DNA of 41,113 nt. It comes from Mycobacterium sp. Its GTDB lineage: Bacteria; Actinomycetota; Actinomycetes; Mycobacteriales; Mycobacteriaceae. The notes beneath the pieces are model-generated. The model was not told the origin of the DNA and ran no database searches. It was given only the letters and a program-made list of their open reading frames with translations. Below are positions 31,401 through 37,855 of the stretch, piece after piece; position 1 is the first letter of the stretch, and the number at the start of each line of letters is the position of its first letter. The stretch lies in assembly GCA_031292665.1 (NCBI GenBank), contig JARLGR010000046.1, forward strand, positions 1 to 41,113, in the 5' to 3' direction. A program made the translations under genes and the position numbers.

Positions 31401-33076
31401 GCGCGCTGACGGTGTCGTTCGCCGGCCGCAGCTGGTGGGTGGCGATCGAGGACATAGGCCGGCTGCGCGACGGCGTGGGGGCGGCGGTTCCGCTGGGCGT
31501 GCCGGCGACCTTCACCGAGGAGGTGGCCGACCCGCTTGGCGAGCTGCTGGGCCGCTACGCGCGCACCCGCACCCCGTTCACCACCGCCGAGGCCGCCGCC
31601 CGCTTCGGCCTCGGGCTGCGGGTGACCGCCGACGTGCTGGGCCGGCTGGCCACCGACGGCCGCTTGGTGCGCGGCGACTTCGTCGCCGGCGCTGAGGGAT
31701 TGGGGGCCCCCGGCACCGGCAGCGAGCAGTGGTGCGACGCCGAGGTGTTGCGCATCCTGCGCCGCCGCTCCCTGGCTGCGCTGCGCGCCCAGGTCGAACC
31801 GGTCAGCACCGCCGCCTACGGGCGGTTCCTGCCCGCCTGGCACCAGGTGTCGTCAAGCCTGTCCGGGCTGGACGGGCTGGTGTCCGTGATCGACCAGCTC
31901 ACCGGTGTCCGGATGCCGGCCTCGGCGATCGAGCCGCTGGTGCTCGCCCCGCGGGTGCGCGGCTACTCCCCCGCGATGCTCGACGAACTGCTGGCGACCG
32001 GGGAGGTCACCTGGTCGGGCGCCGGATCCATCTCGGGCGGCGACGGCTGGATCGCGTTGCACGCCAGCGATTCCGCGCCATTAACGCTGACCGTTCCTGC
32101 CGCCATCGACTTCACCGACGCCCACCGGGCGATCCTGGACACGCTGGCCGGCGGCGGCGCCTACTTCTTCCGCCAGCTCGCCCAGGACGGAATCAGCGAT
32201 ACGGACCTGAAAGCCGCGCTGTGGGAACTGATCTGGGCCGGCTGGGTCACCGGCGACACGTTCGCCCCGGTGCGCGCCCTACTGAGTGGAACGGGCGCCC
32301 GTAAACGTTCCGCCCCGGCGCACCGGGCCCACCGCCCGCCGCGGCTGAGCCGATACAGCGTCGCGCACGCCCAGCACCGTGCCGTCGACCCGACCGTCGC
32401 CGGCCGCTGGTCGGCCGTGCCGGCGCCCGAGCCCGATTCCACGCTGCGCGCCCACTACCAAGCCGAGCTGCTGTTGAACCGCCACGGCGTGCTGACGAGG
32501 GGCGCGGTGACGGCCGAGAACGTCCCCGGCGGCTTCGCCACCCTCTACAAGGTGCTCGGTACTTTCGAGGACGCCGGCCGGTGCCAGCGCGGCTACTTCG
32601 TCGAGTCGCTGGGCGGCGCCCAGTTCGCCGTCGCTTCGACCGTCGACCGCCTCCGCGGCTATACCGACGGCGTCGACCCGCAGCGGCCCGAATACCGGGC
32701 GGTCGTGCTGGCCGCCGCCGACCCGGCCAACCCCTACGGCGCCGCGCTGCCGTGGCCCTCCGCGGGCGGCGAGGGAGCGCGGCCGGGCCGCAAGGCCGGG
32801 GCGTTGGTCGTGCTCGTGGACGGCGCACTCGCCTGGTTCCTCGAGCGCGGCGGACGGTCCCTGCTGACCTTCACCACCGACCCCGCGGCCGACCACGCGG
32901 CGGCCATGGCCCTGGCCGACCTCGTCACCTCCCGACGCGTCGCCTCGATCCTCGTCGAACGCATCGACGGGTCGCCGGCCCTGCAACCGCACGCCGGCGG
33001 GCGGGAGTCGGACGCGCTGGCGGGGCTTGTTGAAGCCGGCTTCGCCCGGACGCCCCGCGGGATGCGGTTGCGGTGA
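28490..33076 (+). CDS. lhr: Lhr, large ATP-dependent DNA helicase
   Basis: A 1528-residue superfamily 2 helicase, the usual Lhr size. The GTG at 28490 gives VSARPGSPPSDPLGRFSAIT; a longer frame lies in the TetR gene. Motif I is APTGSGKT (52-59). Motif II is DEIH near 180, motif III LSATVRPPEEL, motif IV IVFANSRRLAERL, motif V TSSLELGIDMG and motif VI QRIGRAGH near 400. A winged helix, beta-barrel and a long C-terminal region of about 650 residues follow. Lhr translocates 3' to 5' on single-stranded DNA, unwinds RNA:DNA and DNA duplexes, and belongs to the mycobacterial DNA-damage response. Nei2 follows 15 bp later, so both repair genes are probably co-transcribed. Confidence 0.97.
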   Translation: MSARPGSPPSDPLGRFSAITREWFDSTFAAPTTAQAEAWEAIADGDNTLVIAPTGSGKTLAAFLWALDTLATPAAVPSAPDRPAGTRVLYVSPLKALAVDVERNLRTPLAGLTRIAERHGVRPPGISVGVRSGDTPPAQRRQLIARPPDVLITTPESLFLMLTSAARETLAGVQTVIVDEIHAIAAGKRGAHLALSLERLQDLSQELRGGRPAQRIGLSATVRPPEELARFLSGQSPTTIVAPQASKTVELTVQVPVPDMANLENNSIWPDVEARLVDLVESHNSTIVFANSRRLAERLTARLNEIHAERSGAGLPAETNPRVAGGAPAHLMGSGQTFGAPPLLARAHHGSVSKEQRALVEDDLKRGLLKAVVATSSLELGIDMGAVDLVIQVEAPPSVASGLQRIGRAGHQVGEVSQGVLFPKHRTDLIGCAVTVERMLAGQIETMRVPANPLDILAQHTVAAAALEPLDADRWFDTVRRSAPFATLPRSVYEATLDLLSGKYPSTEFAELRPRLVYDRDTGTLTARPGAQRLAVTSGGAIPDRGMFTVYLASDSETPSRVGELDEEMVYESRPGDVISLGATSWRITEITHDRVLVIPAPGQPARLPFWRGDGAGRPAELGAALGAFTGELAGLDREAFDKRCAALGFDAYATDNLWALLDEQRTAAGVVPTDTTLLVERFRDELGDWRVILHSPYGLRVHGPLALAVGRRLRERYGIDEKPTAADDGIVVRLPDTLDEKPPGAELFVFDADEIDPVVTAEVGGSALFASRFRECAARALLLPRRHPGRRSPLWQQRQRSAQLLEVARKYPDFPVVLETIRECLQDVYDVPALTELMAGIAQRRVRVLEAETSRPSPFAASLLFGYVGAFMYEGDSPLAERRAAALSLDSTLLAELLGRVELRELLDPEVIAATGHQLQHLSAERAARDAEAVADLLRLLGPLTEEEVAARAAGADVGGWLEGLRAARRALTVSFAGRSWWVAIEDIGRLRDGVGAAVPLGVPATFTEEVADPLGELLGRYARTRTPFTTAEAAARFGLGLRVTADVLGRLATDGRLVRGDFVAGAEGLGAPGTGSEQWCDAEVLRILRRRSLAALRAQVEPVSTAAYGRFLPAWHQVSSSLSGLDGLVSVIDQLTGVRMPASAIEPLVLAPRVRGYSPAMLDELLATGEVTWSGAGSISGGDGWIALHASDSAPLTLTVPAAIDFTDAHRAILDTLAGGGAYFFRQLAQDGISDTDLKAALWELIWAGWVTGDTFAPVRALLSGTGARKRSAPAHRAHRPPRLSRYSVAHAQHRAVDPTVAGRWSAVPAPEPDSTLRAHYQAELLLNRHGVLTRGAVTAENVPGGFATLYKVLGTFEDAGRCQRGYFVESLGGAQFAVASTVDRLRGYTDGVDPQRPEYRAVVLAAADPANPYGAALPWPSAGGEGARPGRKAGALVVLVDGALAWFLERGGRSLLTFTTDPAADHAAAMALADLVTSRRVASILVERIDGSPALQPHAGGRESDALAGLVEAGFARTPRGMRLR

Positions 33077-33091
33077 CCATCCCCGAGAACC

Positions 33092-33859
33092 ATGCCCGAG
33101 GGTGACACCGTGTGGCACACCGCCGCCACGCTGCGGCAGCATCTGTTGGGCCGCACGCTGACCCGCTGCGACGTACGGGTGCCGCGGTTTGCCACCGTCG
33201 ACCTCACCGGCGAGGTGGTGGACGAGGTGCTCAGCCGGGGCAAGCACCTGTTCATCCGGGTCGGGCCGGCCAGCATCCACTCGCACCTGAAGATGGACGG
33301 CAGCTGGCTGGTTGGTAACCGGCCGGTGCGGGTGGACCACCGGGCGCGAATCGTTTTGGAAGCCAAGCAAGGAGACGAGTTCGTCCGGGCCGTCGGCGTC
33401 GACCTCGGAGTGCTGGAAATCCTCGAGCGGAACCGCGACGGGGAGGTGGTCGCCCACCTGGGGCCCGACTTGCTGGGCGAGGACTGGGATCCCGCGCGCG
33501 CTGCGGCCAACCTGACGGCAAGCCCGGACCGGCCGATCGCCGAGGCGCTGCTGGATCAGCGGGTCCTCGCCGGTGTGGGCAACGCCTATTGCAACGAACT
33601 GTGTTTCGTCAGCGGCCACCTGCCCACCGCGCGCGTCAGCGCGATCACCGATCCGCACCGGCTGGTTTGCCGAGCCCGGGACATGCTGTGGCTCAACCGT
33701 TTCCGCTGGAGCCGCTGCACCACAGGGGACACCCGGTCGGGCCGGCAGCTGTGGGTCTACGGGAGGGCCGGGCAGCCGTGCCGTCGCTGCGGCACGCGTA
33801 TCAACTACGACGACACCGGCGAGCGGGTGACCTACTGGTGCCCGTCCTGCCAGCGCTGA
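33092..33859 (+). CDS. nei2: Nei2, endonuclease VIII-type DNA glycosylase/AP lyase
   Basis: A 255-residue Fpg/Nei-family glycosylase. The catalytic N-terminus is MPEGDTVW: Pro2 is the Schiff-base nucleophile and Glu3 the proton donor. The helix-two-turn-helix region contains [20 protein letters not shown]. The C-terminal zinc finger has CRRCG and CPSC, with [20 protein letters not shown] typical of the family. It removes oxidised pyrimidines and nicks the AP site. It corresponds to Rv3297 in M. tuberculosis and lies 15 bp after lhr. In other bacteria the Lhr C-terminal region itself can act as a glycosylase, so a shared repair role is plausible. Confidence 0.95.
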   Translation: MPEGDTVWHTAATLRQHLLGRTLTRCDVRVPRFATVDLTGEVVDEVLSRGKHLFIRVGPASIHSHLKMDGSWLVGNRPVRVDHRARIVLEAKQGDEFVRAVGVDLGVLEILERNRDGEVVAHLGPDLLGEDWDPARAAANLTASPDRPIAEALLDQRVLAGVGNAYCNELCFVSGHLPTARVSAITDPHRLVCRARDMLWLNRFRWSRCTTGDTRSGRQLWVYGRAGQPCRRCGTRINYDDTGERVTYWCPSCQR

Positions 33860-33963
33860 ACCCGCGGATTACCCTCGCCCGTCCGACCGCGGCGTGCAAT
33901 GATCGCAGTGCTAACGGTGTGGCGTGCCGTTGGCACTGCTCACTCAGCGGGAAGGTTCCAGCG

Positions 33964-34314
33964 ATGACGACTGGCCAAGTGCGCTCGCCCAAATCGGTGC
34001 GATCACTGGTGGCCGGCCTTGCGCTCATGGCCGCGCTGCCCGGCTTGGCGGCAGTGGCAATGCCGACCGCTCGTGCCGACGCGGCGGACAACGCATTCCT
34101 GATCGCGGTGAAGGCCAAGGGCATCAACTTCGCGTCACCGCAAGCCGCGCTCATTGCCGGTCACGAGGTCTGCGACGAACTCGACCTGGGTAAGCAGAAG
34201 TCCGACGTCGTCTCTGAGGTGATGACTAACAGTCAGCTCGACGGCTACCGCGCGGGGTTCTTCGTCGGTGCCAGCGTAGCCGCGTACTGCCCGAGGTATC
34301 ACGGATCGCCCTGA
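33964..34314 (+). CDS. Secreted DUF732 protein (first of three)
   Basis: A 116-residue exported protein. The ATG at 33964 has GGAAGG seven bases upstream. A signal peptide with a basic start and a hydrophobic stretch (LVAGLALMAALPGLAAVAM) ends at ARADA. The mature DUF732 domain reads NAFLIAVKAKGINFASPQAA, HEVCDELDLGK and a closing FFVGASVAAYCPRY. The two Cys probably form a disulfide between helices. DUF732 proteins are small, mycobacterium-rich, secreted and of unknown function. The gene lies 104 bp after nei2 and ends 12 bp from the convergent pstS3-like gene. A GTGCC-GTT-GGCAC hairpin lies about 30 bp upstream of the start. Confidence 0.88.
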   Translation: MTTGQVRSPKSVRSLVAGLALMAALPGLAAVAMPTARADAADNAFLIAVKAKGINFASPQAALIAGHEVCDELDLGKQKSDVVSEVMTNSQLDGYRAGFFVGASVAAYCPRYHGSP

Positions 34315-34326
34315 GCGTCCGGGAGA

Positions 34327-35439
34327 TCAGGAGATGGCGTCGACCGCGGCGGACAGTCGCGACTTGAACTCTTGCGGGACGGGGATATATCCGTTGTCCG
34401 CCAGGCCATTCTGGCCGCCGCCGATCGTGCTTTGCAGGAAGGCCTTGACGGCCGTCCCGGCCTGCGGATCGGGGTACTTCGAGCACACGATTTCGTACGT
34501 CGCCAGCACGATCGGGTAAGCGTCGGGCTGGTTCGGCCGGTAGAACGAAATCGTGTCGAGGGCGAGGTCGTTGCCGTCCCTGATGAACCAGGCGGCGGAG
34601 ATCGTCTTTCCCACCGAGTCCGTGCTGATCGCTACCGGGTCCGGACCGGCCGACGTGATGACCTTGGCCATGTCCAGGTGTTGCGCCTGAGCGAACGACC
34701 ATTCGTTGTAGGTGATCGCGCCTTCGGTGCTCTTGACGGCCGCGGCGGCGCCGTCGTTGCCCTTGGCGCCCTCGCCGACACCACCGTTGAACGTCTTCCC
34801 GGCGCCCCTGTTCCACGCGCCGTTCGAAGCGGTATCCAGATATCGCTGGAAGTTATCCGTGCTGCCGGACTCGTCGCTGCGGAACACGACGCGAATCGGC
34901 TCGGCGGGCAGGGTGACGCCGGGGTTCAGCGCCTGGATCGCCGCATCGTTCCAGGTGGTGATGCCGCCGTTGAAGATCCGTGCCGCATTGGGGCCGTCGA
35001 GGTTCAGCGACGTCACACCGTTGAGGTGGTAGGTGATGGCGATGGGGCCGAACACCACCGGCAGGTTCCACACCGGCGACCCGCAGCGCTGCCGGGCCCT
35101 GGCGGACTCGTCCTTGCTCAGCGGGGAGTCCGAGCCGCCGAAATCGGTCTGGCTGCCAATGAATTCGCCGATCCCGGCGCCGGAGCCATTGGCCGTGTAA
35201 TTCAGGGACTGCCCCGGGCAGGTCTGTTCGAAAGCCTTGACAAAACGGGTCATCGCGTTGGCCTGGGCGGTGGAACCGCTGGCCTTCAGAGTCGGCTTGC
35301 CCCCGCAGGCGACCCGCGCCGGCGCCGAGCCCGTCGCCGCGCTTCCCCGAGTCGCGTTGTTGTCGGCGCCGCACGCCGACACCATAACCGCAGCGGCGGC
35401 CGATATACACAGCCCGGCGCCGAATCGCCTCAGTCTCAA
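34327..35439 (-). CDS. pstS3: PstS3-like phosphate-binding lipoprotein
   Basis: A 370-residue periplasmic phosphate-binding lipoprotein. The start chosen is TTG 35439, seven bases after GGAGG; upstream ATG codons at 35457 and beyond would overlap this site. The start [17 protein letters not shown] and lipobox VSAC are followed by the binding domain: [42 protein letters not shown] and [18 protein letters not shown], whose Ser, Asp and Arg contact phosphate. It resembles PstS3 of M. tuberculosis throughout. No pstC, pstA or pstB gene is nearby, so it is an orphan copy that must work with a permease encoded elsewhere. The neighbouring region to 35543 has no other gene. Confidence 0.9.
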   Translation of the reverse strand: MRLRRFGAGLCISAAAAVMVSACGADNNATRGSAATGSAPARVACGGKPTLKASGSTAQANAMTRFVKAFEQTCPGQSLNYTANGSGAGIGEFIGSQTDFGGSDSPLSKDESARARQRCGSPVWNLPVVFGPIAITYHLNGVTSLNLDGPNAARIFNGGITTWNDAAIQALNPGVTLPAEPIRVVFRSDESGSTDNFQRYLDTASNGAWNRGAGKTFNGGVGEGAKGNDGAAAAVKSTEGAITYNEWSFAQAQHLDMAKVITSAGPDPVAISTDSVGKTISAAWFIRDGNDLALDTISFYRPNQPDAYPIVLATYEIVCSKYPDPQAGTAVKAFLQSTIGGGQNGLADNGYIPVPQEFKSRLSAAVDAIS

Positions 35440-35543
35440 CTCGATTCCTCCGTGCATGAGACATGCTAACAACCCGACGTCGCCAAAACCGTTCGTTCAG
35501 TTGCCGTTTGCCGCACGTACACCGTGTCGTCGTGGCGCGTGCA

Positions 35544-36470
35544 CTAATTCCTGGCGTGCGCCAAGAAAAACTGCGCGATGACTTCGGAGGCGCTCAGCCC
35601 CCGAGTGGTGAGCCCGATGATCGCCCTCGGCAGATATTGCTCGCCGCCCGGCCACGTATGCCCGCCGCTGTCGATCTGGTAAAAGACCACCTCGGTGGAC
35701 GCCGCACACGCCGCGGCATCGAAGCGGCGCACGACGGTGCCGTCCCCGGCGCCGGGCAACACCTGCGCCGACGGATCGCCCTGGCACCCATCGGCCGAAC
35801 GCCACCTGTCCACCATGCTGTTCGCCGAGATCGAGTGGCTGGCCCCGCCGCGGCCGCGCACCTCCCCGCCCTTGAACGGCACCAGCGGGTCGGCGGTCCC
35901 GTGTGCCTCCAGAACGGAAACAGGCCGCGACGGGTTGCAGGCCACGCCCTCCCCCAGCGTGCCCGCCACCGGGGCGATCGCGGCGAAAACGTCGGCCCGG
36001 TCGCAGGCCAGCCGGTTGGCCATGAAAGCCCCGTTGGACATGCCGGTGACGAAGACGTGCCCGGGAGCGATGCTGTAATCGTTCTGCAGCTTGCCGGCCA
36101 GCGCGACGAGGAATCCGACGTCGTCGACATGGTGGCGATCGGCCGGCGACGCCCCTCGGCCGTCGGCCCAGCTCTTGTCGTAACCGTCGGGATAGGCCAC
36201 CAGCAGCTCATGCGCGTCGGCGACGGCGTCGAAGTCGGTCAGGCCCCGTTGCCCGATCCCGCTACCGCCGCCGCCGTGCAGGTTCAACACCAGGCCGACG
36301 GGGTTGCCGGGCGGCACGTGCAGCGTGTACGCCCGGTCCATGCCCCCGGATCGGAACGTGCCGGGCAGGTCCGTGGCGCTGGCCGCCGAGACATGCCGCA
36401 TGCCGCAGCCGACGAGGAATACCGCGCAGACCGCCACCACAGCGAGGCACAACCATCGCGCGTACGGCAT
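35544..36470 (-). CDS. lpqC: LpqC, esterase-type lipoprotein (PHB depolymerase-like)
   Basis: A 308-residue alpha/beta-hydrolase lipoprotein. The signal sequence WLCLAVVAVCAVFLVGC ends in a lipobox with LVGC. The catalytic domain has the oxyanion region LVLNLHGGGGSGIG, nucleophile Ser in VTGMSNGAFMANRLAC, Asp in EAHGTADPLVPF and His in IDSGGHTWPGG. That pattern is shared with poly(3-hydroxybutyrate) depolymerases and feruloyl esterases. It sits in the envelope and splits an ester; the natural substrate is not known. It is the orthologue of Rv3298c and keeps its place between nei2 and atsB, although extra genes have been inserted on both sides. Confidence 0.93.
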   Translation of the reverse strand: MPYARWLCLAVVAVCAVFLVGCGMRHVSAASATDLPGTFRSGGMDRAYTLHVPPGNPVGLVLNLHGGGGSGIGQRGLTDFDAVADAHELLVAYPDGYDKSWADGRGASPADRHHVDDVGFLVALAGKLQNDYSIAPGHVFVTGMSNGAFMANRLACDRADVFAAIAPVAGTLGEGVACNPSRPVSVLEAHGTADPLVPFKGGEVRGRGGASHSISANSMVDRWRSADGCQGDPSAQVLPGAGDGTVVRRFDAAACAASTEVVFYQIDSGGHTWPGGEQYLPRAIIGLTTRGLSASEVIAQFFLAHARN

Positions 36471-36675
36471 GCCGTCAAATTACCGAGCGGCCTGGTGAAT
36501 CGGCGAGGGCGGTCGGGTGAACGCCAGTCGCCGGCCGTGGAACGTATCGGAAAGTTGGCACGTTGGCAATCTTGGCGATGTCTGGATCGCACCCGCCCGT
36601 AACCTGCCGGCAACTTTCGCAGCAACACTTGAAGACATCACGCAATCACGCTCCTATCGCACCGGGGTAACGAAC

Positions 36676-37026
36676 ATGACCACGACCCGTATCCGCAGGC
36701 CCGGCCGGCTGTCGTTGATGGCTGCCGGCCCACTGGCGGTGGCCGCGCTGCTTGGCCCGCTCGGAGCAGCCCCCACAGCGCGCGCCGACGCGACCGACGA
36801 CGCCTTCATCGCCGCACTCAAGGCGCATGGCATCATCCACGAGTCGAACGGATCCGAGATCGCGGCCGGTCATCTGGTGTGCCACCAACTCCAATTGGGC
36901 AAGACGCAGGAGCAGATTGCCACCGACGTGATGAACAGCAGCACCCTGGACGGCGACAACGCCGGGTACTTCGTCGCCATTGCCGAACGCGCGTACTGCC
37001 CGGGGTACGCGGACATTCCTTCCTGA
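36676..37026 (+). CDS. Secreted DUF732 protein (second of three)
   Basis: A 116-residue exported protein starting at ATG 36676. Its signal peptide (MTTTRIRRPGRLSLMAAGPL, then AVAALLGPLGAAPTARA) is followed by DATDDAFIAALKAHGIIHES, HLVCHQLQLGKTQEQIATDV and a closing GYFVAIAERAYCPGY with the two family cysteines. It is the most diverged of the three copies: the usual FxVGAS has become FVAIAE. Its 205-bp upstream gap from lpqC contains three spaced TTGGC repeats at 36555-36577 and no gene. The ribosome-binding site (CGGGG) is weak. Confidence 0.87.
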   Translation: MTTTRIRRPGRLSLMAAGPLAVAALLGPLGAAPTARADATDDAFIAALKAHGIIHESNGSEIAAGHLVCHQLQLGKTQEQIATDVMNSSTLDGDNAGYFVAIAERAYCPGYADIPS

Positions 37027-37193
37027 CCTTTCGCGCCTTCCCGACCCTTTCGCGCCCCGGCGCCTCGTGAACGATGATCGCGATTTCGCCGATCATGCCC
37101 GCCGGTGAAACGTAAGGTGCAAGGAGTTCGCAAAAAGATCGCAGTCGGCCCGCCGTCGCCAATCGGGGCGGTTTTGTTCCACGGGAGTTTTAA

Positions 37194-37526
37194 ATGACGA
37201 GCACGGGCGTTCTCCGGCCCCTGCTGGCCCGCCTGGCCCCGGGGCTGGTGCTGGCGGTCGGCCTGCTGGGCCCGTTCGGAGGAACCGCTCACGCCGACGC
37301 CACCGATGACGCCTTCCTGGGTGCGCTGAAGGCCAAGGGCATTAAATTCGGGTCACCGGACCAGGCGCTCGTCGCCGCGCACGAGGTCTGTGACGAACTC
37401 GACAATGGCAAGACGCTGGCCCAGGTCGCGTCAACCGTGCAGGGCAACAGCAACATGGACGGCTACCATTCCGGATTCTTCGTCGGTGCCAGCATCCGCG
37501 CGTACTGCCCGAAGTACGCCCCGTAA
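37194..37526 (+). CDS. Secreted DUF732 protein (third of three)
   Basis: A 110-residue exported protein. Its signal peptide (LARLAPGLVLAVGLLGPFGG then TAHADA) is followed by the DUF732 domain: DDAFLGALKAKGIKFGSPDQ, HEVCDELDNGKTLAQVASTV, and FFVGASIRAYCPKY. It is closer to the first copy (33964) than to the second. GGGAG lies eight bases before the ATG. The 167 bp before it, after the second copy, show no gene. No operon link is evident, because each copy has its own intergenic space. Confidence 0.88.
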   Translation: MTSTGVLRPLLARLAPGLVLAVGLLGPFGGTAHADATDDAFLGALKAKGIKFGSPDQALVAAHEVCDELDNGKTLAQVASTVQGNSNMDGYHSGFFVGASIRAYCPKYAP

Positions 37527-37621
37527 CGCGATCGCAACGTCGCTCACCTGATTGCAACGTCCGCAGCAGTTCTCCCGGCCTCGATCGCGAGTAATATTGA
37601 GGCAGCACCTATTACGGAGAA

Positions 37622-37840
37622 ATGCATTTGATTACGAGAATTCTCGTTAGCGGCGCTATCGTCTTCGCGGCCTGTCTTGGCTTAGCGGCTCCCGCCGATG
37701 CCGACCCCAGCGTCTTCGGAGTGCTCAGCTGCGGCTGCCCCGAGGTCACTCCGGCCGACAGCCCGGCTCACGTGGACAAAGTGAACCAGGGAATTCAGCA
37801 CGGCCTGTCCAGCGTGCCCTCGGGCGCTCCGGTTCAGTAG
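37622..37840 (+). CDS. Small secreted protein, 72 aa, unknown
   Basis: An ATG at 37622 preceded by CGGAGAA gives a 72-residue protein with a signal peptide (MHLITRILVSGAIVFAACLG, cut near ADADP). The mature part is about 45 residues: DPSVFGVLSCGCPEVTPADS, then HVDKVNQGIQHGLSSVPSG. A CGC pair stands out. I recognise it only as a type of short exported protein seen in mycobacteria; function unknown. It is convergent with atsB, whose stop lies 15 bp beyond. The strong signal peptide and ribosome-binding site support a real gene. Confidence 0.75.
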   Translation: MHLITRILVSGAIVFAACLGLAAPADADPSVFGVLSCGCPEVTPADSPAHVDKVNQGIQHGLSSVPSGAPVQ

Positions 37841-37855
37841 GCCCCGCCCGCCCGT

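Noticed and set aside
35462..35540. GTTCGTTCA near the pstS3 promoter as a phosphate-response (RegX3) box
   Set aside because: The direct-repeat spacing does not fit the RegX3 pattern as I know it; too weak to list as a site.
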